From NCBI RefSeq assembly GCF_012932215.1, contig NZ_CP048788.1, positions 124,001-188,000 of the forward strand: a DNA stretch of 64,000 nt, written 5' to 3'. Of the stretch, positions 9,353-18,816 are shown in pieces. The stretch's first letter is position 1. Each line of letters starts with the position of its first letter. The translations under genes and the position numbers were made by a program. Source of the stretch: Roseobacter ponti (lineage in GTDB: Bacteria; Pseudomonadota; Alphaproteobacteria; Rhodobacterales; Rhodobacteraceae). A model generated the notes under the pieces. It was not told the DNA's origin. It was given only the letters and a program-made list of their open reading frames with translations, and made no database searches.

Positions 9353-10912
9353 ATGAGACTGAGACGTGCGGCGGTTTTCGCCGCACTTTTTATTTGTTGC
9401 ACCCTGCGTTTCGCTGTGGCGCAGGACGTGACGCTGACCTCGCAGGATGGCGATATTGTGCTTTCCGGGAACCTGCTGGGTTTTGACGGCGAGTTTTACC
9501 GCGTCGATACGATCTACGGCGAACTGACAATCGACAGCGCGGGTGTGACCTGTACCGGCAATGCCTGTCCTGATCTGCAGGCTTATGTCGCGGATATTTC
9601 CATCTCCGGCTCTGCGCTGATGGGGTCTGTGATGATGCCCGCGCTCGTTGAGGCCTATGCCCGGCAGAGCACCCTCGACGCTACCCGTGAAATCCTGGAT
9701 GCATCGCATTACACTTATACGCTCAGTGATCCCGCGACCGGGCGACCTGCGGGCATTTTCCGCTTTCGGGTTACTACCACGGATGAAGGGTTTGCCGATC
9801 TGCTGGCCAATGAAGCGGATATCGTCATGGCGCAGCGCGGGGTCCGGCCGGACGAAGTGGCGCGCGCCCTTGAGGCCGGCATGGGCGATCTGACATCGGC
9901 AAAGCAATCAAAGGTTCTGGCGCTTGATGCGGTTGTACCGGTTGTGGCACCGGGCAACCCGGTAACGGCGCTGAAACCCGGAGAACTTGCGCAGCTTTTT
10001 GCAGGTACGATTACTCAGTGGCCGGCTCCGGGCGGATCAGGCCGGCGTGTTGTGCTCTATGCTGCATCACCGGGGTCCGGCGCGGGGCAGGCAATGTTCG
10101 ATCAGATCATGGATCCTGAAGATTTGGAAATGTCGAACAATATCAGTACCTTCACGAATACCAGCGATCTGGCTTCCGCAGTAACGGATGACCCGGAAAG
10201 CCTTGGCGTCACGGCTTTTTCCGGAACGGGAGACACAAAACTGCTGCATCTGGCCGCCGGGTGTATACGTCCGATACAGGCGACAAGGCGGGGCGTTAAA
10301 ACCGGCGATTATCCCTATACCGCGCCGATGTTTCTGTATCAGCCGGCCCGTCGCCTGCCGAAGCTTGCGCGCGGGTTTTTGTCTTTTGTGAGTGACCCAG
10401 CGGCGCAGCTCGTGATCCGCCGGTCCGGTTTTGTCGATCAGACCCCGGAGGAAATTTCGCCGGATGATCAGGGCAGCCGGTTTGCGAATGCGATCGCGTC
10501 TGCTGGTGAGCGGGTAACGCTCGCGGATCTGCAACGTATGACGCAGGTTCTTGCGCCGATGAACCGTCTGACCACCACGTTCCGCACAGAGCCCGGCACA
10601 TCCGATCTCACCGCACAGTCGCGCGGGGCCGTTGTGCACCTCGTGGGAGCTCTGGAGAGCGGGCGGTTTGACGGTCGGGAGCTTCTTTTTGCGGGGTTTA
10701 GTGACGCATCCGGCGCGGCACCTGCCGGTCAGTCAGTATCGCTGCGCGCGGCAGAAAGGCTGCGCGAAATGGTGCTGGAGCAGCTTCCTGCGACCGTGCG
10801 CGCGCTCTTTACCGCCCGGGTTGATGCCTTTGGCGAGGCCATGCCAATAGGCTGTGACGGCAGCCCGGCTGCGCGCGAGGCCAGTCAAAGGGTCGAGGTC
10901 TGGATCCGCTGA
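9353..10912 (+). CDS. Periplasmic phosphate-binding-like domain fused to OmpA-type domain
   Basis: Signal peptide (residues 1-23, ending AVA-QDV), a short N-terminal region with two cysteines (CTGNAC), then a PstS-like type 2 periplasmic binding domain (about 65-370: ISGSALMGSVMMPALVEAY...TYTLSDPATG...GVTAFSG), and a C-terminal OmpA-like peptidoglycan-binding domain (about 415-519: LLFAGFSDASGAA...SLRAAERLREMV...GSPAAREASQRVEVWI). The combination of a solute-binding fold with a cell-wall anchor is known in some alphaproteobacteria, but its ligand is not established. No transporter genes are adjacent, which argues for sensing or tethering rather than uptake. Same strand as the 8316 gene, 20 bases downstream. 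Confidence 0.8.
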   Translation: MRLRRAAVFAALFICCTLRFAVAQDVTLTSQDGDIVLSGNLLGFDGEFYRVDTIYGELTIDSAGVTCTGNACPDLQAYVADISISGSALMGSVMMPALVEAYARQSTLDATREILDASHYTYTLSDPATGRPAGIFRFRVTTTDEGFADLLANEADIVMAQRGVRPDEVARALEAGMGDLTSAKQSKVLALDAVVPVVAPGNPVTALKPGELAQLFAGTITQWPAPGGSGRRVVLYAASPGSGAGQAMFDQIMDPEDLEMSNNISTFTNTSDLASAVTDDPESLGVTAFSGTGDTKLLHLAAGCIRPIQATRRGVKTGDYPYTAPMFLYQPARRLPKLARGFLSFVSDPAAQLVIRRSGFVDQTPEEISPDDQGSRFANAIASAGERVTLADLQRMTQVLAPMNRLTTTFRTEPGTSDLTAQSRGAVVHLVGALESGRFDGRELLFAGFSDASGAAPAGQSVSLRAAERLREMVLEQLPATVRALFTARVDAFGEAMPIGCDGSPAAREASQRVEVWIR

Positions 10913-10923
10913 AACAACACAGA

Positions 10924-10952
10924 AAAAGACCGGACGCGGGGCCCGGTCTTTT
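10924..10952. terminator. Bidirectional terminator between the 9353 gene and dnaJ
   Basis: Stem AAAAGACCGG (10924-10933) pairs perfectly with CCGGTCTTTT (10943-10952) around a 9-base loop, supplying A/T runs for both directions between convergent genes. Confidence 0.85.
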
Positions 10953-10991
10953 CAGATCGTCCTTGTATCAGATTGCCGGCAAATATGCGGG

Positions 10992-12146
10992 TCAGCCTTT
11001 CATCGAATCCCAGAAGCTTTTGACTGAGGAGAAAAAGCTGCTCGATTCCGGATTGTTGTTCTCAGACAGGTCTTCGAACTCCTGAAGAAGCTCTTTCTGC
11101 CTGCCCGTGAGGTTCACAGGTGTCTCGACCGCAAGCTCTATGAACATATCCCCGGTGCCGCCCCCTCTGAGCGCCGGCATGCCTTTGCCGCGCAGCCGCA
11201 TCTGGCGACCGGACTGGCTCCCGGCGGGGATCTGTACCCGCCCGCGCCCGCCGTCGATCGTCGGAACCTCGATGGAACCGCCCAGAGCGGCCTTGGACAT
11301 TGAGACCGGCACCCGGCAATAGAGGTTTGTGCTCTCCCGCTGGAAAAGCTCGTGCTCGGTGACCTCGATAAAGATATATAGATCGCCTGATGGTCCGCCG
11401 CGCATGCCCGCTTCGCCTTCACCGGCGAGCCGGATCCGCGTGCCCGTTTCAACACCCGCAGGAATATTGACGTTGAGCGCGCGTTCCTTTTCCTGCCTCC
11501 CTGCACCCTTGCAGGTCTTGCAGGGGTTCTGGATGTGCTGGCCGAGGCCGGCACAGGTCGGACAGGTCCGCTCTACCGTGAAAAAGCCCTGCTGCGCGCG
11601 TACCTTGCCCATGCCTGAACAGGTCGGACAGGTCACCGGCTCTGCACCGCCTTCGGCACCGGAGCCATTGCAGCTGTCACAGGCCACGGAGCCCGGCACA
11701 TTGATGGTCTTTTGCAGACCGGCAAAGGCATCTTCCAGCGAGATCCGAAGATTATAGCGCAGATCAGATCCGCGCGCCGCACGCCGGCCCCCGCCGCCGC
11801 GCTGGCCGCCCATGAAATCGCCGAAAAGATCGTCGAATACATCGGAAAAGGCCGAAGAGAAATCGCCCTGACCGCCGCCACCAAAGCCGCCGCCCGGACG
11901 CCCGCCTCCGCCCATGCCACCTTCAAATGCTGCATGGCCGAAACGGTCGTAGGCCGCTTTCTTTTCAGCGTCTTTCAGGACCTCATAGGCCTCGTTGGCC
12001 TCTTTGAACTGCGATTCAGCCTGCGGGTCGTCTTTGTTGCGGTCGGGGTGAAGCTCTTTTGCTTTGGAGCGATAACCCTTTTTGATTTCGTCAGCGGAGG
12101 CACCTTTGGCAACGCCAAGCACCTCGTAATAGTCACGTTTTGCCAT
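10992..12146 (-). CDS. dnaJ: Chaperone DnaJ (Hsp40)
   Basis: Co-chaperone that delivers substrates to DnaK and stimulates its ATPase. J domain at residues 1-70 with His33-Pro34-Asp35, a Gly/Phe-rich linker (about 75-125), a zinc-binding domain with four CxxCxGxG repeats (Cys156/159, 173/176, 195/198, 209/212), then the C-terminal substrate-binding and dimer region. At 384 residues it is a full-length type I DnaJ. It lies 77 bases downstream of dnaK in the same direction. Confidence 0.97.
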   Translation of the reverse strand: MAKRDYYEVLGVAKGASADEIKKGYRSKAKELHPDRNKDDPQAESQFKEANEAYEVLKDAEKKAAYDRFGHAAFEGGMGGGGRPGGGFGGGGQGDFSSAFSDVFDDLFGDFMGGQRGGGGRRAARGSDLRYNLRISLEDAFAGLQKTINVPGSVACDSCNGSGAEGGAEPVTCPTCSGMGKVRAQQGFFTVERTCPTCAGLGQHIQNPCKTCKGAGRQEKERALNVNIPAGVETGTRIRLAGEGEAGMRGGPSGDLYIFIEVTEHELFQRESTNLYCRVPVSMSKAALGGSIEVPTIDGGRGRVQIPAGSQSGRQMRLRGKGMPALRGGGTGDMFIELAVETPVNLTGRQKELLQEFEDLSENNNPESSSFFSSVKSFWDSMKG

Positions 12147-12173
12147 GGATGGGTCCCCTTTATCGGAACGTGA

Positions 12174-12197
12174 CGGGCCGACCCGGAGGCCGGCCCG
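12174..12197 (-). other. Hairpin between dnaK and dnaJ
   Basis: Perfect 7-bp stem CGGGCCG/CGGCCCG with a 10-base loop in the 77-base gap, without a T-run. Likely an mRNA stability or differential-expression element rather than a terminator, since dnaJ follows directly. Confidence 0.4.
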
Positions 12198-12223
12198 ATC
12201 AGAGGTTCCGGGTTACATGGCGC

Positions 12224-14134
12224 TTACGCGCGCTTGTCGTCGTCGAGATCTTCGAACTCGGCGTCCACGATGTCGTCGTCACCGGCCTGCGCCTCGTCGG
12301 CGGCTTCGGGGGTGTCGTCGCCTTCTTCCTGGGCAGACTTATAGATCGCTTCGCCCAGTTTCATCGCGGCCTCGGTCACGTTCTGAATACCGGCCCGGAT
12401 TTTGTCCGGGTTGTCGGTTTCCAGCTCGTCTTTGAGAGCTGCAATCGCAAGTTCGATCGCTTCGACGGTCGTCGGATCAACCTTGTCGGAGTGCTCCTCG
12501 ACAGATTTTTCTGTCGAGTGAATGAGGCTCTCCGCCTGGTTTTTCGCCTCGATCAGCTCGCGACGGGCCTTATCAGCTTCCGCGTTCTCTTCGGCGTCCT
12601 TGACCATTTTCTCGATATCATCATCCGAGAGACCACCGGAGGCCTGGATGGTGATCTTCTGCTCTTTGCCGGTGCCCTTATCCATCGCACCCACGGACAC
12701 GATGCCGTTTGCGTCGATATCAAAGGTCACTTCGATCTGCGGCATGCCGCGCGGCGCAGGCGGGATGTTCTCAAGATTGAAAGCGCCGAGGATCTTGTTG
12801 TCGGAGGCCATCTCGCGCTCACCCTGGAAAACCCGGATGGTCACAGCGTTCTGATTGTCTTCGGCTGTGGAGAAGATCTGGGACTTCTTCGTAGGGATCG
12901 TGGTGTTGCGGTCAATGAGACGGGTGAACACGCCACCCAGTGTCTCAATGCCGAGGCTCAGCGGTGTCACGTCGAGCAGTACCACGTCTTTGACGTCGCC
13001 CTGCAGAACACCGGCCTGAATGGCGGCACCCATGGCGACAACCTCATCGGGGTTCACACCCTTGTGCGGCTCTTTGCCGAAGAACTTGGTGACTTCCTCA
13101 ACCACTTTTGGCATCCGGGTCATACCACCGACCAGAACGACCTCATCAATGTCACCGGCTGCTATGCCAGCGTCTTTGAGGGCTGCCTGGCAGGGTTTCA
13201 GCGACGCTTTGATCAGATCGCCGACTAGCGATTCCAGTTTCGAGCGGGTCAGCTTCATCACCATGTGCAGCGGCTGGCCGTTTGCGCCCATCGAGATGAA
13301 CGGCTGGTTAATCTCTGTCTGGCTGGAGCTGGACAATTCGATCTTGGCTTTCTCGGCTGCTTCTTTCAGACGCTGCAGCGCCATCTTGTCTTTGGTAAGG
13401 TCGACCTGGTGCTCTTTTTTGAACTCATCCGCGAGGTAGTTGACGATGCGCATGTCAAAGTCTTCACCACCAAGGAAGGTATCGCCGTTGGTGGATTTTA
13501 CTTCGAAAAGGCCGTCGTCGATCTCGAGGATGGTTACGTCGAATGTACCACCACCAAGGTCATAGACCGCGATTGTCTGGGTGTTCTCTTTGTCGAGACC
13601 ATAGGCCAGGGCTGCCGCTGTCGGCTCGTTGATGATCCGCAGCACTTCGAGGCCTGCAATCTTGCCGGCGTCTTTGGTGGCCTGACGCTGGGCGTCGTTG
13701 AAATACGCGGGCACGGTGATGACCGCCTGCGTGACTTCTTCGCCGAGATAGCTCTCAGCGGTCTCTTTCATCTTGCCGAGGATGAACGCGGAAATCTGCG
13801 AGGGAGAATATTTCTCACCTTTCGCTTCGACCCATGCGTCGCCGTTGCCGCCGTCGATCACGGCGAAGGGCAGGTTCTTTTTGTCTTTGGCAAGGTCCGC
13901 ATCGTCATTGCGACGGCCGATCAGGCGTTTGACGCCAAAAATTGTGTTGTCCGGGTTGGTGACGGCCTGGCGTTTCGCCGGCTGTCCTACCAGCCGCTCT
14001 TCATCGGTGAAGGCGACGATTGAAGGTGTTGTACGCGCACCTTCGGCGTTTTCGATAACACGTGGCTGCGATCCGTCCATGATGGCGATGCAGCTGTTCG
14101 TGGTTCCAAGGTCGATACCAATTACTTTGGCCAT
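12224..14134 (-). CDS. dnaK: Chaperone DnaK (Hsp70)
   Basis: ATP-driven folding chaperone working with DnaJ and GrpE. The 636-residue protein starts [15 protein letters not shown] with the phosphate-1 loop, has the family signatures [15 protein letters not shown] and [12 protein letters not shown], a linker [17 protein letters not shown], the beta-sandwich substrate domain and an acidic C-terminus ([20 protein letters not shown]). All motifs intact. First gene of the dnaK-dnaJ pair; grpE is not adjacent in the window. Confidence 0.98.
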   Translation of the reverse strand: MAKVIGIDLGTTNSCIAIMDGSQPRVIENAEGARTTPSIVAFTDEERLVGQPAKRQAVTNPDNTIFGVKRLIGRRNDDADLAKDKKNLPFAVIDGGNGDAWVEAKGEKYSPSQISAFILGKMKETAESYLGEEVTQAVITVPAYFNDAQRQATKDAGKIAGLEVLRIINEPTAAALAYGLDKENTQTIAVYDLGGGTFDVTILEIDDGLFEVKSTNGDTFLGGEDFDMRIVNYLADEFKKEHQVDLTKDKMALQRLKEAAEKAKIELSSSSQTEINQPFISMGANGQPLHMVMKLTRSKLESLVGDLIKASLKPCQAALKDAGIAAGDIDEVVLVGGMTRMPKVVEEVTKFFGKEPHKGVNPDEVVAMGAAIQAGVLQGDVKDVVLLDVTPLSLGIETLGGVFTRLIDRNTTIPTKKSQIFSTAEDNQNAVTIRVFQGEREMASDNKILGAFNLENIPPAPRGMPQIEVTFDIDANGIVSVGAMDKGTGKEQKITIQASGGLSDDDIEKMVKDAEENAEADKARRELIEAKNQAESLIHSTEKSVEEHSDKVDPTTVEAIELAIAALKDELETDNPDKIRAGIQNVTEAAMKLGEAIYKSAQEEGDDTPEAADEAQAGDDDIVDAEFEDLDDDKRA

Positions 14135-14245
14135 TTTGAGATCCCTCTTGATATTAAGGCGATGACACGGAGCACCGGCCCTTTATGGCGCCTCTGCCCC
14201 GATGATGTGCACACGAAAGCGGGTCGCTTCGTGCGGTTCGCAGGG

Positions 14246-14274
14246 TATATAAGGAGGGGTCTGCAACCCTGCAA
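14246..14274 (-). promoter_or_regulatory. Candidate dnaK promoter
   Basis: On the minus strand TTGCAG (14274-14269), a 17-base spacer and TATATA (14251-14246), about 110 bases before the dnaK ATG. The spacer holds ACCCCTCC, and TTGCAG is repeated 8 bases on. The C-rich stretch before the -10 is reminiscent of heat-shock sigma-32 promoters (CCCCAT), but spacing to a CTTGAA-like -35 is not clear. Confidence 0.4.
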
Positions 14275-14341
14275 CCTTTCTGACGGGCTGCAGGTGGGAA
14301 TCTTTCCCGAATTTTTTCTGTTTTCCCGGGATGCCGCACAG

Positions 14342-14944
14342 ATGACACAGCTGAATGTCGCAGGATTTGAGGTGCATAAGGGCTTTCTGGATATCAGTGC
14401 ACAGCGCGAGGTGCTGTCGGCGGTGCGCGGGGTCGTGGCCGCGGCGCCGCTCTTTACCCCGGTGACCCCGCGCGGCAAAGCGATGTCGGTGCGGATGACG
14501 GCGGCGGGCGATTTCGGCTGGATTTCGGACCGGCGCGGTTATCGCTACAGCCCGGTGCATCCGGACGGGCAGAGCTGGCCGCCGGTGCCGGACTGTATTC
14601 TCGGCATCTGGCGCGATCTGACCGGTGCTGCGCGTGCGCCGGAATGCTGTCTTGTGAACTTTTACGGCGAGGGTGCGCGTATGGGGCTGCATCAGGACAG
14701 GGACGAAGCCGATTTCAGCTGGCCGGTTGTATCGGTATCGCTGGGCGATGATGGTCTTTTTCGCATGGGGGGTACCGAACGGGGCGGCAGGACACAGTCT
14801 GTCTGGCTTCAGTCGGGGGATGTGGTGGTGATGGGGGGTGCCGCGCGCCGCGCACACCACGGGGTGGACCGGATCCGCTTTGGCTCATCAACCCTGCTGG
14901 AGAAGGGTGGCCGGCTTAATCTGACGCTCAGGGTCGTCACCTGA
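14342..14944 (+). CDS. alkB: AlkB-like 2-oxoglutarate/Fe(II) dioxygenase
   Basis: Oxidative demethylase that repairs 1-methyladenine and 3-methylcytosine in DNA or RNA. Iron ligands are seen as HxD (His117, Asp119 in LHQDRDE) and a later His at 172; the 2-oxoglutarate-binding RxxxxxR is Arg191/Arg197 in RLNLTLR. Start placed at ATG 14342 (MTQLNVAGFE) because the open frame upstream overlaps the dnaK promoter region and lacks family character; this gives 200 residues, normal for AlkB. Divergent from dnaK. Confidence 0.9.
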   Translation: MTQLNVAGFEVHKGFLDISAQREVLSAVRGVVAAAPLFTPVTPRGKAMSVRMTAAGDFGWISDRRGYRYSPVHPDGQSWPPVPDCILGIWRDLTGAARAPECCLVNFYGEGARMGLHQDRDEADFSWPVVSVSLGDDGLFRMGGTERGGRTQSVWLQSGDVVVMGGAARRAHHGVDRIRFGSSTLLEKGGRLNLTLRVVT

Positions 14945-15081
14945 GTGCGCGCCTGCCACGGACCTGCGGAATATCTGTACGGCACGGATCCGGTTTTGTA
15001 GGGTCTGTGCAAAGGCGGGGCAGGGACATTTTCCGAAATGCGCGTGCTGTCGGCCCGCAGTGCCACGGAAATGGTTGAAGT

Positions 15082-16053
15082 ATGAATCTGAAGAGAACCC
15101 CGCGTCAGGTGCGGAAGACCGGTGACGACAGCGCCGCGGGGTCGCTTTTCACATATGTCTGGCGGATGAGCGAATGGCACCAGCCGGCGACCTGTCTGCT
15201 GGCCGTTTTTGTGGCTCTGCTCAACCTTGTTCCGATCGAGCTGCAGCGACGCATCGTGAACGAAGTCGTGGAAACGCGCGATATTCCGGTTCTGGTCAAG
15301 TTCGGTATTGCCTATGTCGGGGTGACCCTTGCGCACCAGCTGGTAAAATACGCCCTGTGGATTTACCAGTCCTGGCTGACCGAAAGTGCAACGCTTTATA
15401 CCCGCAGTCACCTATTGCAGATCTATGAAGAGCGCCGCAACGGCACCGGTGAAGCCGTAGATCACCGGTCCGGGCGCACGGTGTCGATTGTCGGCGCAGA
15501 GGTGGAAAAACTCGGCGGCTTTGTCGGTGAGGCGATCTCGGGGGCCTGTGCCAATCTTGCCATGCTGCTCGGTGTGGTCGTCTATATGTTCGTGGTAGAG
15601 CCTCAGATAGCTGTTTTCGCGCTGGCTTTTCTGGTGCCGCAGATCGTCCTCACGCCGTTCCTGCAGCGGCGGCTGAACGACCTGGTGGAAGAGCGCGTCT
15701 CTATGCTGCGCGATCTGGGGGATGCGATATCGGATGCGGAAAAAGACACGCGCGACCGCTGTCCCGGTCTGATCCGGGATATTTACACCAACCGGATGCG
15801 GTATTTCATCCTGAAATTCATCCTCAAGTCTTCTCTGAACCTTCTGAATTCGCTGGGCCCGATCACCGTGCTGCTGTTTGGCGGATACCTTGTGATGCAG
15901 GGAGAGGTACAGGTGGGCGTGATCGTGGCATTTCTCTCGGGTTTCGACCGTATTTCATCCCCGCTGCGCGAGCTGATCGGGTTTTACCGGATTGCAGCAC
16001 AGGCCAGTGTGCAGCATTCGATGATCGCGAAATGGATGTCGCGTTCCACCTGA
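15082..16053 (+). CDS. ABC exporter-type transmembrane domain without an ATPase domain
   Basis: A 323-residue protein that looks like the membrane half of a type IV (exporter-fold) ABC transporter. About six hydrophobic segments are visible (near residues 38-55, 70-92, 150-172, 173-190, 250-272, 275-295) with a long intracellular loop (LQRRLNDLVEERVSMLRDLGDAI) and the common final pattern FDRISSPLRELIGFYRIAAQASV that normally leads into the nucleotide-binding domain. The stop comes directly after it and there is no Walker A or LSGGQ sequence in this frame or just downstream, so either the ATPase is a separate protein elsewhere or the protein has another use. It converges on the ABC-2 permease gene with a 31-base gap. 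It looks intact rather than frameshifted. Confidence 0.75.
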   Translation: MNLKRTPRQVRKTGDDSAAGSLFTYVWRMSEWHQPATCLLAVFVALLNLVPIELQRRIVNEVVETRDIPVLVKFGIAYVGVTLAHQLVKYALWIYQSWLTESATLYTRSHLLQIYEERRNGTGEAVDHRSGRTVSIVGAEVEKLGGFVGEAISGACANLAMLLGVVVYMFVVEPQIAVFALAFLVPQIVLTPFLQRRLNDLVEERVSMLRDLGDAISDAEKDTRDRCPGLIRDIYTNRMRYFILKFILKSSLNLLNSLGPITVLLFGGYLVMQGEVQVGVIVAFLSGFDRISSPLRELIGFYRIAAQASVQHSMIAKWMSRST

Positions 16054-16084
16054 TCGTCGCTTGCCGAACGGATGTCAGGGGTCG

Positions 16085-16909
16085 TCAGCGCCGCGCGCTC
16101 CAGCTCGCAGAGGCATGGCGGCGGGTATAGAACTCACCCATGAGCCCGATCATGATCAGCACAATCGCCACCCAGAGCGCATAGCTCCAGTCGGTAAAAC
16201 GCGGCACGTAATTGATAAAGATATAACCGCGGGCCTGGTCGATTGTGTGAAAAAGCGGGTTCCAGTCGAACATGGCGAGCATATAGGCGGGCATCATATT
16301 GGCGACAAACATTTTGCCCGATGCGATCATATTGGCGCGCTGATAGATCGTGTTGAAAATCATCACGAACTGCGGAGCCCAGGGTTTGATCGCCAGAAGC
16401 ACGATCCCGATCGACACGCCGGTAAGCCAGGAAAGCATCAGCATGCAAAAGGCACCGCCAGGGTTTTCTATGTGAATGGGCATCCAGGCGACGTGGTAGA
16501 TAAACAGGATAAAGCCCATGGACAGCACCTGGATATAGAGCGATCCCAGAGCGGCGGCGGCAATCGCCACAATAGTATTCATCGGCGCGTGCTGCATCAT
16601 CGGGCTTGCCGGACCTTCGGACCCGACAACGGCACCCATCGCTTTGGTGTGGGTCATAAAGAGAAAAACGCCGGACATAATATAGAGCAGGAAATCGCCC
16701 CGAACGGCGGCACCGCGCAGCCCCAGCAGGCTGAACATCACATAAAAGGCGAGCACGAAAATAACCGCCTGCAGCAGGTTCACCCCGATGGCCAGAAAGG
16801 CATTGGCATGCGTTTTGCGCACCGACCGCACCGCAGAGTGGTAGATCAGCGTCAGGATGGTCAGCGCGGAGGTGATGCCGCCCTGACGTCTGTGGGTCGT
16901 GTCAGTCAT
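16085..16909 (-). CDS. ABC-2 type polysaccharide export permease (KpsM-like)
   Basis: Integral membrane protein with about six transmembrane segments (AFLAIGVNLLQAVIFVLAFYVMF, FLLYIMSGVFLFM, TIVAIAAAALGSLYIQVL, CMLMLSWLTGVSIGIVLLAI and others) and the C-terminal signature FDWNPLFHTIDQARGYIFINY typical of capsule or O-antigen ABC-2 permeases. Start set at ATG 16909 (MTDTTHRRQG), preceded by GAGGCGCGG, giving 274 residues; an in-frame extension of 37 codons upstream looks non-coding. The usual ATPase partner (KpsT-like) is not adjacent. Divergent from cysQ. A role in surface polysaccharide export fits the sugar genes that follow. Confidence 0.82.
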   Translation of the reverse strand: MTDTTHRRQGGITSALTILTLIYHSAVRSVRKTHANAFLAIGVNLLQAVIFVLAFYVMFSLLGLRGAAVRGDFLLYIMSGVFLFMTHTKAMGAVVGSEGPASPMMQHAPMNTIVAIAAAALGSLYIQVLSMGFILFIYHVAWMPIHIENPGGAFCMLMLSWLTGVSIGIVLLAIKPWAPQFVMIFNTIYQRANMIASGKMFVANMMPAYMLAMFDWNPLFHTIDQARGYIFINYVPRFTDWSYALWVAIVLIMIGLMGEFYTRRHASASWSARR

Positions 16910-17027
16910 GTCTGCCGCGCCTCGATATCTGCACAGAGTGTCACGGAATTCTTGATGTTCCGTTATCGGCGCAGCATAAAGTCCGGAGCCGGCCAGATCA
17001 ACAACAGCCGCGGGAGACACCTCTTTT

Positions 17028-17825
17028 ATGGATTACAGTGCCTTATCGGTCGCTATGCGCAGATTGTCGCTGCTGGCCGGAGCGAAAATAATGGAGGTTT
17101 ATGCGGCGGACGATTTTGACGTGAAGGTAAAATCAGACGCAAGTCCTGTCACCGAGGCAGATGAAGCGGCGGATGCCATCATTTCCGCCGGTCTGCGCGA
17201 AGCTTTCCCCGACATCCTTCTGGTGACCGAAGAGCAGGCGGCGACCCACACCAGCACTGCCGGCACGTTTCTCATCGTTGATCCGCTGGACGGGACGAAA
17301 GAGTTTATTAACCGGCGTGGTGATTTCACGGTAAACATCGCGCTTGTGGAAAACGGTGTACCTACGCGTGGCGTGGTCTATGCGCCGGCGAAGGGGCGGA
17401 TGTTTTACACCCGTGCCGACGGTCAGGCAGTTGAGGAAACTGGTGATCTCGCTTTGGGCAGCGTGGGAGAAACCCATGTAATATCAGTCTCTGATGCGGA
17501 CAATTCGGCTCTGATGGTGGTTGCATCGAAGTCCCACAGGGATCAGGCGACAGACGATTACATCAACCGCTATGCCGTGCACGACATGACCAGTGCCGGC
17601 AGCTCGCTGAAGTTCTGTCTGGTGGCCACGGGCGAGGCGGATCTTTATCCGCGGCTCGGGCGTACGATGGAATGGGACACGGCCGCGGGAGACGCCGTTC
17701 TGCGCGGCGCCGGTGGGTTCGTTGTCCGTTTTGATGACCACAGCCCGCTGGTTTACGGAAAGGAAGGATATGCCAACCCGTTCTTCATCGCATATGCGCC
17801 TGGCGTCGATCTGGTGACCGGCTGA
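17028..17825 (+). CDS. cysQ: 3'(2'),5'-bisphosphate nucleotidase CysQ
   Basis: Magnesium-dependent phosphatase converting PAP (3'-phosphoadenosine 5'-phosphate) to AMP, relieving inhibition of PAPS-using enzymes. Inositol-monophosphatase fold with metal motifs: SDASPVTEAD (about 36-46), EE in LVTEEQ (about 66), DPLDGTKEFI (about 86-95) and WDTAAGDAVL (about 216). At 265 residues it is full length. Its stop overlaps the kdsB start by one base (TGATG), so the two are coupled. A PAPS sulfotransferase gene lies about 6 kb downstream on the same strand, giving a ready source of PAP. Confidence 0.9.
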   Translation: MDYSALSVAMRRLSLLAGAKIMEVYAADDFDVKVKSDASPVTEADEAADAIISAGLREAFPDILLVTEEQAATHTSTAGTFLIVDPLDGTKEFINRRGDFTVNIALVENGVPTRGVVYAPAKGRMFYTRADGQAVEETGDLALGSVGETHVISVSDADNSALMVVASKSHRDQATDDYINRYAVHDMTSAGSSLKFCLVATGEADLYPRLGRTMEWDTAAGDAVLRGAGGFVVRFDDHSPLVYGKEGYANPFFIAYAPGVDLVTG

Positions 17826-18625
17826 TGTCTGTTCTGATCGTCATTCCCGCCCGCTATGCCTCGACCCGTTACCCGGGCAAACCGCTGGTTGAACTGCGGG
17901 GCGCCTCTGGTGTCGCGCGCAGCCTGATCGAGCGGAGCTGGCAGGCGGCGATGTCTGTTGGCGGTGTCAACCGTGTGGTGGTCGCCACGGATGACGAGCG
18001 CATCCGCGCGGCTGCTGAAGCCTTCGGTGCCGAAGTGGTGATGACCGCCGATACCTGGGTCAATGGCACGGAGCGCTGTGCCGAGGCGCATGAAAAGCTC
18101 GGGGGGGGTTACGAGGTGATCGTCAATCTCCAGGGGGATGCGCCGCTCACTCCGCACTGGTTCGTCGAAGACCTCATAGCCGGTCTGCGCGCAGACCCGG
18201 AAGCTGAGATCGCAACACCGGTGCTGCGCTGTGACGGGGCGACGCTCAACGGGTTTCTCGAGGACCGCCGCGCGGGACGTGTCGGTGGCACCACAGCGGT
18301 GTTCGGGCGGGACAAGCAGGCACTTTATTTCTCCAAAGAGGTGATTCCCTATACGGGCAAAACCTGGGAAACAGAGCCGGAAACGCCGGTTTTTCACCAC
18401 GTTGGCATCTATGCGTATCGCGCGGATGCGCTGGCGGCCTATCCGGACTGGCCTGCCGGCCCGCTGGAAAAACTCGAAGGCCTTGAGCAGCTGCGCTTTA
18501 TGGAAAACGGACGCCGGGTGCTTTGTGTCGAGGTTTCGGCGCGGGGGCGGCAGTTCTGGGAACTGAACAACCCCGAAGACGTGCCGAAGCTCGAAAAGAT
18601 GATGGCTGAAATGAACCTCGACTGA
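17825..18625 (+). CDS. kdsB: 3-deoxy-manno-octulosonate cytidylyltransferase
   Basis: Activates KDO with CTP to CMP-KDO for the LPS inner core or KDO-containing capsule. The N-terminal VIPARYASTRYPGKPL is the nucleotide-binding signature, and NLQGDAPL carries the acidic metal site. 266 residues, slightly longer than the E. coli enzyme. Translationally coupled to cysQ by a TGATG overlap. A second KDO gene, kdsD, occurs at 28.3-29.3 kb in the window. Confidence 0.93.
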   Translation: MSVLIVIPARYASTRYPGKPLVELRGASGVARSLIERSWQAAMSVGGVNRVVVATDDERIRAAAEAFGAEVVMTADTWVNGTERCAEAHEKLGGGYEVIVNLQGDAPLTPHWFVEDLIAGLRADPEAEIATPVLRCDGATLNGFLEDRRAGRVGGTTAVFGRDKQALYFSKEVIPYTGKTWETEPETPVFHHVGIYAYRADALAAYPDWPAGPLEKLEGLEQLRFMENGRRVLCVEVSARGRQFWELNNPEDVPKLEKMMAEMNLD

Positions 18626-18705
18626 CCGGGGCGGCGGGCCGTCGCTCAATTGTGGCAGCGGCGGTGGCAAAATCGTGCTGATCGCCGGCGATTGTCATTG
18701 TTGCG

Positions 18706-18734
18706 TCAACAGAACCGGCAAATTCCGTTATATT
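18706..18734 (+). promoter_or_regulatory. Candidate galU promoter
   Basis: TCAACA (18706-18711), a 17-base spacer, and TATATT (18729-18734) in the AT-rich part of the 191-base gap before galU; the start codon is 82 bases further on. Confidence 0.4.
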
Positions 18735-18816
18735 TCATTAAGCCTGATGTTTTCGGCACCGGTAGATGTTAGGATTACGGTGGTGGGTGTTTTAAGATGT
18801 GCAGAAGGATATGAGT

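Noticed and set aside
12140-14023. Long plus-strand frames opposite dnaK (362 and 252 codons)
   Set aside because: They mirror the codon bias of dnaK and have no ribosome site or recognisable domain; similar long antisense frames lie opposite infB, secA, kdsD, recQ and the ABC genes.
15082-16053. ABC membrane protein as a frameshifted pseudogene
   Set aside because: No ATPase motifs were found in any downstream frame before the convergent gene, so truncation by frameshift is not supported.
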